A DNA stretch of 64,000 nt from Streptomyces sp. NBC_01551 (GTDB taxonomy: Bacteria > Actinomycetota > Actinomycetes > Streptomycetales > Streptomycetaceae), in NCBI RefSeq assembly GCF_026339935.1, contig NZ_JAPEPX010000001.1, positions 6,351,501 through 6,415,500 on the forward strand. The letters are read 5' to 3'. The translations under genes and the position numbers were made by a program. The notes under the pieces were generated by a model. It was not told the DNA's origin and ran no database searches. It was given only the letters and a program-made list of their open reading frames with translations. Below are positions 8,097-16,954 of this stretch, piece after piece; position 1 is the first letter of the stretch, and every line of letters begins with the position of its first letter.

Positions 8097-9076
8097 CGGT
8101 GGCTCTCCTTTCGCGACGGGGACACCAGGTCGCCGTGATGGCACGACGCCAGGCGCGCCCCGCCGTCCGCCAGCGGCAGCAGGGCCGGGGCCTGCCGGGT
8201 GCAGAGGTCCGTCGCGTACAGGCAGCGCGCGGCGAAGGGGCAGCCCGTCAGCTCCTCGCGCAGGCTCGGCGGGCGGCCCTCGATGGCGGCGAGCCGGCCC
8301 TGCGGGGCGTCCAGGCGGGGGGTCGAGTCGAGGAGCGCGGCCGTGTACGGATGGCGCGGCCGGGCGAACAGCTCCTCGGCGGGGCCCGTTTCGACGATCC
8401 GGCCCGCGTACATCACGTACACCCGGTCGCTGATGGCCGCCGCGAGCCCGAGGTCGTGCGTGACGAACAGCAGCCCGGTGCCGAAGCTCTCGCGGAGTTC
8501 CCCGAGGAGCGCGACCACCTCCGCCTGCGTCGTGACGTCCAGGGCCGTGGTGGGCTCGTCGGCGAGGATCAGCGCCGGGTCACCCATGAGCGCGGCCGCG
8601 ATCATGACCCGTTGCAGCATGCCGCCGGAGAGCTGCCCCGGGTACGTGCGCAGCGCGGCCGCCGTGAGGCCGACGGCCTCCAGCATCCGCACCGCCCGCT
8701 CCTCGGCGGCCTCCTTCCCCGTCCGGGCGTTGAGCCGCAGGCTCTCGGTGAGGAAGTCGCCGACGCGGCGCATCGGGTTGATGGCGGCCCGGGGGTCCTG
8801 GAAGATCATGGCCGCCGTGCTCGTGCGCAGGGCGCGCAGCCGCCCGGGGCCCATCGCGAGGACGTCGTCTCCGACGACCCGCACCGTCCCCTCCGCCCGC
8901 GCTCCCAGCGGCAGCAGCCCGAGCACGCTGCGCGAGGTCAGGCTCTTGCCGGACCCGGACTCACCGACCAGGGCGACGGTCTCCCGGAACCCGACGGTGA
9001 GATCGACCCCGTCGAGAACGGGCCGGGCCGTGTCGGGCAGCCGCAGCCGCAGCGCCTGGATGTCGAGGGTGTTCAT
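8093..9076 (-). CDS. Oligopeptide/nickel-type ABC transporter ATP-binding protein (DppD-like)
   Basis: 327 residues. Walker A GESGSGKS (38-45), signature LSGGMLQR, Walker B ILADEPTTALDV and FVTHDLG. The C-terminal oligopeptide/dipeptide extension carries a four-cysteine pattern (CPFAARC, then two more Cys in TDLCTRQ and ASCHH) typical of DppD-type subunits. The ATG at 9076 overlaps the upstream permease stop (ATGA) and has AGGAGGG upstream; an apparent 27-residue N-terminal extension lies inside the permease gene and is rejected. Confidence 0.88.
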   Translation of the reverse strand: MNTLDIQALRLRLPDTARPVLDGVDLTVGFRETVALVGESGSGKSLTSRSVLGLLPLGARAEGTVRVVGDDVLAMGPGRLRALRTSTAAMIFQDPRAAINPMRRVGDFLTESLRLNARTGKEAAEERAVRMLEAVGLTAAALRTYPGQLSGGMLQRVMIAAALMGDPALILADEPTTALDVTTQAEVVALLGELRESFGTGLLFVTHDLGLAAAISDRVYVMYAGRIVETGPAEELFARPRHPYTAALLDSTPRLDAPQGRLAAIEGRPPSLREELTGCPFAARCLYATDLCTRQAPALLPLADGGARLASCHHGDLVSPSRKESHR

Positions 9077-9930
9077 CGGTCCCTCCTGGCGACCTTGTCG
9101 GCCCAGCGTTCGCCGACGACGTTGAAGGCGACCACGGTCAGCACGATGGCGACGCACGGCACGATCGCCGAGAGCGGGTAGCCGTACTGGATGGCGGTCT
9201 TGCCGTCGAAGACCATGCGGCCCCAGTCGGGGGTCAGGGCGGGCACGCCCAGGCCGAGGAAGGAGAGGCCGGCCAGGTCGATGAGGGCGTAGCCGAAGTT
9301 GATCGTGGACTGGGCGAGGACGACGGGTGCGACCCCGGGCACCACGTGCCGCAGGCAGATCTGCGGCCCGGAGTGGCCCTGCACCCGGTACGCCTCCACG
9401 TACGGGCGTTCGCGCTCGGCGAGGACGAGGGAGCGGGTGAGCCGGCTGACGTACGGGAGGTACGCGCTGGCCAGGGCGATGACCGGAGCCAGCAGGCCCT
9501 CCCCGTAGACCGACACGATCAGGATGGCCAGCAGCATGCCCGGGAAGGCGAAGACCAGCTCGGTGCTGCGGGACAGGACGGAGTCCAGCCAGCCGCCGCG
9601 CCAGGCGGCGGCGGTGCCGATGGCGACCCCGGCCACGGTGGAGAAGACGACCACCCCGAGCGGGCCGAGCAGGGAGGTACGGGCGCCCAGGACCAGGCGG
9701 GACAGCGTGTCGCGTCCGGAAGCGTCGACGCCGAGGAGGTGCTCGGAGGAGGGCCCCGCCAGCGCGTTGCCGAGGTCGACGGCGTTCGGGTCGTACGGGG
9801 CGATCCAGGGGGCGAGCACCGCGATGACGACGACCACGGCGACGAAGCCCAGGCAGAGCAGGGACAGGGGGGCACGGGAGGTCCGGATCCGGGCGAGCCC
9901 GGGCCGGCGCAGCAGGGTCGTGGCGCTCAT
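9073..9930 (-). CDS. ABC transporter permease (DppC-like)
   Basis: 285 residues with an N-terminal membrane helix (about 22-45) containing the DppC hallmark LAPWIAPYDPNAVDL just after it, HLLGVDASGRDTLSRLVLGARTSL, and a core of five further helices. The EAA-like coupling loop is around EAYRVQGHSGPQICLRHVVP. Forms the inner-membrane channel with the DppB-like subunit. ATGA overlaps at both ends show tight translational coupling within the operon. Confidence 0.88.
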   Translation of the reverse strand: MSATTLLRRPGLARIRTSRAPLSLLCLGFVAVVVVIAVLAPWIAPYDPNAVDLGNALAGPSSEHLLGVDASGRDTLSRLVLGARTSLLGPLGVVVFSTVAGVAIGTAAAWRGGWLDSVLSRSTELVFAFPGMLLAILIVSVYGEGLLAPVIALASAYLPYVSRLTRSLVLAERERPYVEAYRVQGHSGPQICLRHVVPGVAPVVLAQSTINFGYALIDLAGLSFLGLGVPALTPDWGRMVFDGKTAIQYGYPLSAIVPCVAIVLTVVAFNVVGERWADKVARRDR

Positions 9931-10886
9931 GCGGCCCGCTTCCTGGGGCCGAGGGCGACCCGGGGGTCGACCAGTGGATGCAGCAGGTCGACGACGAGGT
10001 TCACCGTCATGAACAGCGCGACCATGATGAGGGAGATGGCCTGCACGGTGGGGAAGTCCTTGGTGGTGGTGGACAGTTCGAGGAGCTGGCCGATGCCGCC
10101 GACGCTGAACGCGGACTCCACCAGGACGGTGGTCACCAGCAGCGTGGAGACGATCAGCCCGCCGGTGGTGAGCACGGTGCCCAGCGCGTTGCGGAACACG
10201 TGGCGCCGGATCACCTGGTGGTCGCGGACGCCCCGGCTGCGGGCGACGGTGACGTGCTCCTGGCCGAGTACGTCGAGCATCGCGGCCCGGGTGACGCGCG
10301 CCAGCATCCCGATCAGGTAGAGCGCCAGCGCGACGGCGGGCAGCGTCAGGTGCCACAGCATCTGCCCCAGGCCCTCGCCGGTGCCCCCGGTGGGGAACCA
10401 GTGCAGTTTCACCGCGAACAGCCCCTGGAGCAGGACCGCGGCCACGAACGACGGCGTGCCGATGGCGAAGGTGGTCGTGACGAGGATCGTCGAGTCGGCG
10501 CCGCCGCCGCGGACCGCGCCGATCCAGCCCAGCAGCAGACCGAGGACGACGACCAGCACCAGCGCCATGGAGATCAGCAACAGGGTGCTGGGCAGCCGGT
10601 CGACCAGCAGCCGGGACACGTCCGTGCGGTACGTGATCGAGCGCCCGAAGTCGCCCCGGAGGACCTGGCCGAGCCAGCGGACGTACTGCACCGCGAACGG
10701 ATCGTCCAGGTGGTACTGCGCGTTGATCGCCCGCAGCGCCTCCGGGGAGGCCGACCGCCCGGCGAGCAGGAAGCTCGCCGGATTGCCGGGCGCCAGGTAC
10801 ATCGCGCCGAAGATGACGAAGGAGGCGCCGAACAGGGTGGCCGCCATCTCGGCCAGCCGCCGCACGGCGAATCTCAGGAAACTCAT
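9927..10886 (-). CDS. ABC transporter permease (DppB-like)
   Basis: 319 residues, six transmembrane helices, starting with FLRFAVRRLAEMAATLFGAS and the DppB-type motif YLAPGNPASFLL. The segment YVRWLGQVLRGDFGRSI and the coupling loop EHVTVARSRGVRDHQVIRRH are characteristic. The ATG at 10886 overlaps the stop of the binding-protein gene (ATGA). Together with the DppC-like subunit it should make the pore. Confidence 0.88.
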   Translation of the reverse strand: MSFLRFAVRRLAEMAATLFGASFVIFGAMYLAPGNPASFLLAGRSASPEALRAINAQYHLDDPFAVQYVRWLGQVLRGDFGRSITYRTDVSRLLVDRLPSTLLLISMALVLVVVLGLLLGWIGAVRGGGADSTILVTTTFAIGTPSFVAAVLLQGLFAVKLHWFPTGGTGEGLGQMLWHLTLPAVALALYLIGMLARVTRAAMLDVLGQEHVTVARSRGVRDHQVIRRHVFRNALGTVLTTGGLIVSTLLVTTVLVESAFSVGGIGQLLELSTTTKDFPTVQAISLIMVALFMTVNLVVDLLHPLVDPRVALGPRKRAA

Positions 10887-12571
10887 CGCGCGGCCGCCCC
10901 GACGTCGGCGGCCCACGGGTAGTACAGGTACGAGATGGTGGTCGGTGCCCCGGTGATCCGCTTGTTCAGGAACACGGCCGTGGGCCACTCCGCCACCGGG
11001 ATCCACAGGACCTGCTCGGCGGCCTTCTTCTGGAGCTGCGCGGCCGCCGCCGTCCGCCGGGCCGGGTCGTAGTCCGCGCGGGCCTTGGCGACGAGGTCGT
11101 CGTAGGCCGGGTCGCTGTAGCCGGCGTAGTTCTGGAAGGCCCCGGTCTGGAAGTTGCTCAGCAGGTCCATCGGGTCGGTGATGGAGTCGTAGTACGTCTC
11201 GGGGAACATGTCCAGGCCCTCGCGTGCCTGGGGGTCGGTGAACAGCGCGGTGAAGGCGTTCGGCGCGATGGTCTTCAGCCGCACGTCCAGGCCGATCTTG
11301 CTGCCGGCCGCCTGCACGGCGGTGGCCAGCAGGGAGACGTCCTGGCCGATCGGGCTCGTGGCGATGGTGACCGTCTTGCCGGTGGCGCCCGCCTCCTTGA
11401 TCAGCGCCTTGGCCTCCTCGATGTTCTGCTCGGGCGAGGGCAGCCCGTCGAAGGCGGCCTTGCGTACCTCCTCGGGGGCCGCGGCCCAGACGGCCTTGGT
11501 GGTGAGCGAGTTGGTGGCGGTGCCCGCGCCGCCCAGGCCCGCCTTGACGAACCCGCGGCGGTCCAGCGCCATGGACAGCGCCCGCCGGACCCGTACGTCA
11601 CCCAGGGGCCCCTTCATGCTGGTGACGTTGACGTTGACCGTGCTGAGCCCCTCGCCGAAGTAGAGCGTGCCGACCCCGCTCTTGCTCAGCCGGTCGTAGC
11701 TCTCGGTGGGGATCAGGTAGCCGCCGTCGGCCTCGCCGTTGAGCATGGCGTTGGTACGGGCGGACGGGTCGGTGAGGAAGGTGAAGACCGCCTTCGCCGA
11801 CTTGGCCTTGCTGCCCCAGTAGCCGTCGAAGCGATGGAGTTCGATCGACTGGCCCTTGTTCCAGGCGCCCAGTTTGAAGGGGCCGGTGCAGTCCAGGCTG
11901 CCGGAGGTGCCGTAGTCCTCGCCCGCCTTCTCCACACCGGCCTTCGAGGCCACCACACCGGCCGCGGTCGCCATGTACTGGGGGAACTGCGAGTCCGGCT
12001 GCTTCAGCTTGACCGTGACCTGGAGCGGACCGGTCTTGGTGAGCGATTCGACGTTGGAGAAGTTGCTGTTCCAGGCCGATCCGCCGTCGGGGTCGAGCTG
12101 GCGTCCCAGGCTGAAGACCACGTCGTCGGCGCTCATCACACCGCCGTCGTGGAACTTCACGCCCGGGCGGAGGTCGTAGACCCAGGTGGTCGGGTCGGGG
12201 TTGGAGGCCTTCTCCGCCAGCCCCGGCGCCACGGTGAGCTGCGGGGTCCACCGCATCAGGCTCTCGCAGACGTTGGACAGGACCGTGTTCTGCGGGTAGT
12301 CGAAGGCGGCGATGTAGTCCAGCGTGGGCGGCTCCGCGTACAGGGCCCAGGTGAAGGAGTCGAGCTCACCGGCGGCCGCGGGCGTACCGGGGGACAGCTT
12401 GAAGGCGGCCGCGCCGCCGGGCGCCGGGCCGTCCTTCGGCGGGCCGGCGCAGGCGGTCGCCAGGCTCAGCGCGGCGACGGCGGCCAGCGCGGCGGCGCGC
12501 AGCGCGTACGTCCGGCGCGTGGATCCACGGGCTCCGGACCGGGGCAGGGAACGCGGCAGGGAACGTGGCAT
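10883..12571 (-). CDS. Family 5 extracellular solute-binding lipoprotein
   Basis: About 562 residues. A basic, Arg-rich start (MPRSLPRS), hydrophobic core and lipobox at SLATAC; the mature protein has SBP family 5 landmarks (LTVAPGLAEKASNPDPTTWVYDLRPGVKFHDG, VRRALSMALDRRGFVKAGL). It delivers substrate to the permease pair. Family 5 binds peptides, nickel chelates, opines or other solutes; the sequence does not say which. Being co-transcribed with a cytosolic agmatine deiminase suggests a guanidino compound, and the nearby urease keeps nickel open as an alternative. The start may instead be six codons upstream at 12589. The gene starts 20 bp after the deiminase stop. Confidence 0.85.
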   Translation of the reverse strand: MPRSLPRSLPRSGARGSTRRTYALRAAALAAVAALSLATACAGPPKDGPAPGGAAAFKLSPGTPAAAGELDSFTWALYAEPPTLDYIAAFDYPQNTVLSNVCESLMRWTPQLTVAPGLAEKASNPDPTTWVYDLRPGVKFHDGGVMSADDVVFSLGRQLDPDGGSAWNSNFSNVESLTKTGPLQVTVKLKQPDSQFPQYMATAAGVVASKAGVEKAGEDYGTSGSLDCTGPFKLGAWNKGQSIELHRFDGYWGSKAKSAKAVFTFLTDPSARTNAMLNGEADGGYLIPTESYDRLSKSGVGTLYFGEGLSTVNVNVTSMKGPLGDVRVRRALSMALDRRGFVKAGLGGAGTATNSLTTKAVWAAAPEEVRKAAFDGLPSPEQNIEEAKALIKEAGATGKTVTIATSPIGQDVSLLATAVQAAGSKIGLDVRLKTIAPNAFTALFTDPQAREGLDMFPETYYDSITDPMDLLSNFQTGAFQNYAGYSDPAYDDLVAKARADYDPARRTAAAAQLQKKAAEQVLWIPVAEWPTAVFLNKRITGAPTTISYLYYPWAADVGAAAR

Positions 12572-12591
12572 CGGTGCTCTCTCTTCCATGC

Positions 12592-13614
12592 TCAGCGGGA
12601 GGTGGCGACGGGCGCCGCGGCGGGCACCTGCTGGGTGATGCAGTGGACGCCGCCACCGCCGTACGCGATCACGCGCGAGCGGACGCCGACGACCTTGCGG
12701 CCGGGCAGCGCGGCCGCGATGACGGCCAGCGCCCCCTCGTCCTCGGTCAGGCCCGCGACCGGGACGACGACGCCGCCGTTGGCGACGTAGAAGTTCAGGT
12801 ACCCGACCTCGGTGCGGCGGCCGGCCACCTCCACGAACGCGCTCTGCGGCAGGTCGATGATCTCCAGCGGGCGCCCGGCGGCGTCCGTGGCGGACTCCAG
12901 CACGGCGCGGTTCGCGCGCATCCGCTCGTAGTCGGGGTGGGCGGGGTCGCTCGGGAGCTGCACCACCACCGTGCCCGGGGCGACGAACGCGCAGACCCCG
13001 TCCACGTGCCCGTCGGTCTCGGTGTCCAGCAGGCCGCCGTACGGCAGCCAGATCACCTTGGTGACGCCGAGGCGGGCGATCAGCTCCGCCTCGATCTCCG
13101 CCTTGCTCATCCCCGGGTTGCGGTTCGGGTGGAGCAGACACTGATCCGTGGTGATCAGCGTGCCCTCGCCGTCGACGGTGACGGAGCCGCCTTCGAGGAT
13201 CATGTCGGACGCGACGCGCTCCACGCCGAGGTGCTCCAGCAGGGCGGCCGCGATCTTGTCGTCGGTGTCGTAGGGGTGGTGCTTGCCGCCCCAGGCGTTG
13301 AAGCGGAAGTCGACGCCGGCGCGCTCCCCGTCGGGCCCGAGGACGAAGATCGGCCCGGAGTCGCGGAACCAGGAGTCGTCCAGGGGCAGCTCGACCACCT
13401 CGACACCCGCGCCGCACAGGGCGCGGGCCTCGGCTCCGCTGCCGGGCAGGGCCACCACGGTGACCGGTTCGAATTCCGCGATCGCGCTCGCGACCTGCGC
13501 GTATTCCGCCTTCACCGCGTCGAAGACCTCACCCCACAGCTCCTGGCGGGTGGGCCAGGCCATCAGGCAGCGCTCGTGCTCGGCCCACTCGGCCGGCATG
13601 CGGAAACTCGTCAT
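12592..13614 (-). CDS. aguA: Agmatine deiminase, cytosolic
   Basis: 340 residues with no signal peptide, the only non-exported deiminase in the region. Motifs: RCLMAWP (15-21), SWFRDSGPIF (81-90), FNAWGG, GGSVTVDGEGT, DGHVD with His203/Asp205, and catalytic Cys325 in GGGGVHCITQQ, closest here to canonical AguA (agmatine to N-carbamoylputrescine plus ammonia). ATG at 13614 with AGGAG nine bases upstream. First gene of a six-gene operon with the ABC transporter; operator-like palindromes lie 10 and 73 bp upstream of the start. No N-carbamoylputrescine amidase gene is present in this window. Confidence 0.88.
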   Translation of the reverse strand: MTSFRMPAEWAEHERCLMAWPTRQELWGEVFDAVKAEYAQVASAIAEFEPVTVVALPGSGAEARALCGAGVEVVELPLDDSWFRDSGPIFVLGPDGERAGVDFRFNAWGGKHHPYDTDDKIAAALLEHLGVERVASDMILEGGSVTVDGEGTLITTDQCLLHPNRNPGMSKAEIEAELIARLGVTKVIWLPYGGLLDTETDGHVDGVCAFVAPGTVVVQLPSDPAHPDYERMRANRAVLESATDAAGRPLEIIDLPQSAFVEVAGRRTEVGYLNFYVANGGVVVPVAGLTEDEGALAVIAAALPGRKVVGVRSRVIAYGGGGVHCITQQVPAAAPVATSR

Positions 13615-13623
13615 GGTCTGCTC

Positions 13624-13643
13624 CTGTGTGAATATTCAGTCAG
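13624..13643. promoter_or_regulatory. TetR operator-like palindrome O1
   Basis: Nine-base arms around a TA centre; on the + strand the right arm is TTCAGTCAG and the left arm differs from its exact complement at two positions. It shares the TGACTGAA/TTCAGTCA half-site with O2, O3 and O4. It sits just upstream of the aguA Shine-Dalgarno, where bound repressor would block transcription. Confidence 0.6.
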
Positions 13644-13686
13644 TTCAGAGAAGGAGTGTGCCGGTGATGTGCCCCGCATCCTTCAC

Positions 13687-13706
13687 CGAACTGAAAATTC
13701 AGTCAA
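13687..13706. promoter_or_regulatory. TetR operator-like palindrome O2
   Basis: On the minus strand it reads TTGACTGAATTTTCAGTTCG: a perfect left arm TTGACTGAA and a right arm degenerate in its last three bases. It is 73 bp upstream of aguA and 156 bp upstream of tetR 2, so it could control either promoter. Confidence 0.65.
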
Positions 13707-13861
13707 TGGTTCTGGCCAAGCAGTTGCGGAATCGGCCTCATGGGGGCACTGGGCCACCCTGTGGCCAGGTGTGATCGCCTCGACGGGGCGCCTGATCGGC
13801 CCTGAAGATCCGGTCAGGAAATAGCCCCAGGTGACGGAGTCGGCGGGTAGAGTGACACCTC

Positions 13862-14434
13862 GTGTCAGACCGTCGAACAGAAATACTCAGAGCCGCCACG
13901 CGAGTGATCGCCCGCCGTGGCGTGCGCGGCCTTCGCGTGGGAGAGCTGGCAGCCGAGGCGGGGGTCTCCACCTCGCTGATCTACTACCACTTCACCGATC
14001 GCGCCGGGATCCTGCGGCGGACCCTGGAGTTCATCAGCGATCGCGCCGACCGCTACACGGCCGAGCGGGAGCCCGGCCTGGCGCCGGTCGACCCCCGGAC
14101 CGAACTGGCGCAGGTCCTGCTGCTGGAACTCCAGGACACCCCGGAAGTACGCGAGAACAGCACCGCGTGGGGAGAGCTGCGGGCGAGCGCCGTCTTCGAC
14201 GCCGACCTGCGGGAGGACGTCGCCAAGGCCACGCACACCTGGGTCCACGAGATCGCCGACCTCCTCGCCCACGCCCGGCCCACGGGCACGGCTCCGGCGC
14301 ACGCGGCCGCCGCCGAACGCCTGACGGCCCTCCTCGAAGGCCTCAGCGTCCGCTGGCTCAGCGGCTCCCTCCCGCTGGAGCACGCGCGCCGGCTCCTGGC
14401 GGACGCCATCGAGGCCGAACTGGACCACGGCTGA
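13862..14434 (+). CDS. TetR-family regulator 2
   Basis: 190 residues. N-terminal TetR DNA-binding domain with GVRGLRVGELAAEAGVSTSL and recognition helix ending IYYHF (about residues 20-47), then a helical ligand-binding domain with ENSTAWGELRASAVFD. It is a clear paralogue of the regulator at 18272-18847 along its whole length. The GTG at 13862 lies eight bases after a TAGAGT -10-like hexamer (13848-13853) with no Shine-Dalgarno, suggesting leaderless expression; the paralogue has the same geometry. Divergent from aguA and expected to bind O1/O2. Its 3' end is 20 bp from the convergent ureC. Confidence 0.88.
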   Translation: MSDRRTEILRAATRVIARRGVRGLRVGELAAEAGVSTSLIYYHFTDRAGILRRTLEFISDRADRYTAEREPGLAPVDPRTELAQVLLLELQDTPEVRENSTAWGELRASAVFDADLREDVAKATHTWVHEIADLLAHARPTGTAPAHAAAAERLTALLEGLSVRWLSGSLPLEHARRLLADAIEAELDHG

Positions 14435-14454
14435 CGTCCGGAACGCCCCGCCGG

Positions 14455-16221
14455 CTACAGGAAGTAGAGGCGGCTGAGCGAGACCGAGTCGGTGGGCTCC
14501 GAGACGAGCGGCTCGCCGTCGAGTGACACCAGGCCGGTAGCGGGGTGTACGTCGACCGTGCCGGTGCGGGCGTTGCGGAGCATGCTGCGCGGCCCGATGC
14601 CGCGGGTGCCGCGGACGGCGACGCGGCGGCGCCGGGTCGGCATCCGGTCGCTGCCGAGGTTCGCGGCGGCGGCCGAGACGAAGGCGACGGAGATGTCGGC
14701 GGCGGTGGCGCCGTAGGCGCCGAACTGCGGGCCGAGGACCAGCGGTTCGCACCGGTCGGTCGACGCGTTGGGATCGCCGGTGACCCCGTAGGCCGGGAAG
14801 CCCGACTTGAGGACCAGTTGCGGTTTCGCGCCGAAGTAGCGTGGCCACCACAGCACGATGTCGGCGAGCTTGCCGACCTCGATGGAGCCGATCTCGTGGG
14901 CCAGGCCGTGGGCGATGGCCGGGTTGATCGTCAGCTTGGCCATGTACCGCAGGACCCGCTCGTTGTCGTCCCCGCCCGCCGCCGTGCCGTACGAGCCCTC
15001 GCCGTCCAGCGGGCCCAGCTCGGCCTTCATCTTCCCGGCCAGGGCGAAGGTGCGGCGTACCGTCTCGCCGGCCCGCCCCATGCCCTGGGCGTCCGAGGAG
15101 GTGATGCCGATGACCCCGAGGTCGTGCAGGACGTCCTCGGCGCCCATGGTGCCGGCGCGGATCCGGTCGCGGGCCATGGCCGCGTCGCCGGGCAGGTCCA
15201 GCCTGAGGTCGTGCGCCGAGACGATCATGCCGAAATGCTCGCCCAGCGCGTCGCGGCCGAAGGGGAGGGTGGGGTTGGTGGAGGAGCCGATGACGTTGGG
15301 GACGCCGGCCATCTTGAGGACGTTGGGGACGTGTCCGCCGCCGCAGCCCTCGATGTGGAAGGCGTGGATGGTGCGGCCGTCCAGGACGCGCAGGGTGTCC
15401 TCGACGGAGAGGCATTCGTTGAGGCCGTCGCTGTGCAGGGCGACCTGTACGTCGTGCTCCTCGGCCACGCGCAGGGCGGTGTCCAGGGCGCGGGTGTGGG
15501 CGCCCATGTCCTCGTGGACCTTGAAACCGGAGGCGCCGCCCTCGGCCAGCGCCTCGACCAGCGGGGCGGCGTCGGAGGAGGAGCCGCGGGCGAGGAAGCC
15601 GATGTTCACCGGCCAGGCGTCGAAGGCGTTGAAGGCGTGCTTGAGCGCCCAGGGGGAGTTGACGCCGACGCCCCAGACCGGGCCGAACTCCTGGCCGATG
15701 ACGGTGGTGACGCCCGCGGCGAGCGAGGCCTCCATGATCCGCGGCGAGAGCAGGTGGACATGGGTGTCCACGGCGCCGGCGGTGGCGATCATGCCTTCGC
15801 CGGAGACGATCGAGGTGCCGGTGCCGACGACGACGTCGACCCCGTCCAGGGTGTCCGGGTTCCCGGCCCGGCCGATGGCGTGGATGCGGCCCTCGCGGAT
15901 GCCGACGGAGACCTTGCGGATGCCGAGGACGGCGTCGATGACCAGCACGTTGCTGATCACGACGTCGCAGGTCTCGCGGACGGCGGCGGCCTTCAGGTGC
16001 AGGCCGTCGCGGGCGGTCTTGCCGAAGCCGGCCAGGAACTCGTCCCCGGGCTTCTGGGCGTCGTACTCGACCCGGACGGTCAGCCCGGAGTCGCCGAGCC
16101 GGACCCGGTCCCCGGCCCGGGGACCGTGGACCGCGACGTAGTCGTAGGGGTCGCCGCCGTCCGCCGGGACCGCACCGGGGCGGCCGTGGCAGCCCGCCGC
16201 GTCGAAAATGCTGCCACTCAT
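14455..16221 (-). CDS. ureC: Divergent urease alpha subunit
   Basis: 588 residues of the UreC fold. Metal and catalytic residues are kept: His154/His156 (DTHVH), carbamylated Lys234 and His236 (FKVHED), His263 (ALHSD), His289 (AFHIEG), and Asp377 (SSDAQGMGR). The active-site flap that normally reads MVCHHL is VSAHDL here (334-339): the mobile-flap Cys is Ala336, the catalytic His337 remains, the next His is Asp338. The stretch after the first metal site (GQEFGPVWGVGVNSPW, 176-191) also departs from classical ureases. It could hydrolyse urea or a related ureido compound, using nickel. ATGA overlap with ureAB; no ureDEFG in the window. Confidence 0.85.
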   Translation of the reverse strand: MSGSIFDAAGCHGRPGAVPADGGDPYDYVAVHGPRAGDRVRLGDSGLTVRVEYDAQKPGDEFLAGFGKTARDGLHLKAAAVRETCDVVISNVLVIDAVLGIRKVSVGIREGRIHAIGRAGNPDTLDGVDVVVGTGTSIVSGEGMIATAGAVDTHVHLLSPRIMEASLAAGVTTVIGQEFGPVWGVGVNSPWALKHAFNAFDAWPVNIGFLARGSSSDAAPLVEALAEGGASGFKVHEDMGAHTRALDTALRVAEEHDVQVALHSDGLNECLSVEDTLRVLDGRTIHAFHIEGCGGGHVPNVLKMAGVPNVIGSSTNPTLPFGRDALGEHFGMIVSAHDLRLDLPGDAAMARDRIRAGTMGAEDVLHDLGVIGITSSDAQGMGRAGETVRRTFALAGKMKAELGPLDGEGSYGTAAGGDDNERVLRYMAKLTINPAIAHGLAHEIGSIEVGKLADIVLWWPRYFGAKPQLVLKSGFPAYGVTGDPNASTDRCEPLVLGPQFGAYGATAADISVAFVSAAAANLGSDRMPTRRRRVAVRGTRGIGPRSMLRNARTGTVDVHPATGLVSLDGEPLVSEPTDSVSLSRLYFL

Positions 16222-16937
16222 GCCTGCTCGCGCTCCTGCTCCTGGTCCGGAAATGCGGTGAGGTAGCCCGTGGCGCGGGCCTTGGCCAGCGCGGCCTCGC
16301 GTGCGCCGGGGGCGTCCAGGGGGCCGTCGACCAGCCCCGCGAACCCGATCGCGACGCGGGCCCCGCCGATCGGAAGCAGCTCCACCGAGGCGGTGGACCC
16401 GGCGTCGAACCGGACGGAGGAGCCGGCCGGGACCGCGAGCCGGGTGCCGTACGCCGCCGCGCGGTCGAAGGCCAGGCGCGGGTTCGCCTCGAAGAAGTGG
16501 AAGTGCGAGGTGACGCTGATGGGCACGGCCGCCGTGTTGCGCACGGGCAGTCGCAGTGTCGGTTCGGCGGGGTGGTAGCCCGCCCCGTCCCCGGGCAGGG
16601 CCGCGCCCGGGGCGTCGGCGCCCAGCGAACCCCGCTGCCCGAAGGGGTCGTCGACGACGCACAGCCGGGTGCCGTCCTCGAACACCGCCTCGACCTGAAG
16701 GGTGGTCACCACATCGGGAACGCCGGGCAGTACCTCGTCGGCGCTCAGAACGCGCCGCCCCGCCTCGATCGCCTCGGCCAGCCGGCAGCCGTCGCGGGCC
16801 GCTTCGCACACGGTGTCCGCGATCAGCGCCGTGGCTTCCGGCACGTTGAGCTTCACACCCCGCTCACGCCGGGCGCGGGCCAGCTCCGCCGCCGTGAAGA
16901 GCAGCAGCCGGTCCCGCTCGGTCGGTGTCAGTCGCAT
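16218..16937 (-). CDS. ureAB: Fused urease gamma-beta subunit
   Basis: 239 residues joining a UreA-like domain (about 1-100, MRLTPTERDRLLLFTAAELARARRERG and LPGVPDVV) to a UreB-like domain (about 120-230, with ISVTSHFHFFEANPRLAFDR and FDAGSTASVELLPIGG). Gamma-beta fusions occur in several bacteria. It assembles with UreC. It begins 17 bp after the exported deiminase gene ending at 16955 and overlaps ureC by ATGA, so deiminase 3, ureAB and ureC form one operon. Upstream AGG is a weak binding site; coupling to the previous gene may help translation. Confidence 0.87.
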   Translation of the reverse strand: MRLTPTERDRLLLFTAAELARARRERGVKLNVPEATALIADTVCEAARDGCRLAEAIEAGRRVLSADEVLPGVPDVVTTLQVEAVFEDGTRLCVVDDPFGQRGSLGADAPGAALPGDGAGYHPAEPTLRLPVRNTAAVPISVTSHFHFFEANPRLAFDRAAAYGTRLAVPAGSSVRFDAGSTASVELLPIGGARVAIGFAGLVDGPLDAPGAREAALAKARATGYLTAFPDQEQEREQA

Positions 16938-16954
16938 ACTGCCTCATCTGGGAG

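Noticed and set aside
10883..12571. Calling the ABC system a nickel importer because of the urease
   Set aside because: The binding protein has no decisive nickel signature; operon partnership with agmatine deiminase is equally suggestive, so it is left as oligopeptide/nickel-type.
12600..13417. Apparent long N-terminal extension of the solute-binding protein
   Set aside because: It lies inside the aguA gene in another frame; the lipoprotein signal begins at 12571.
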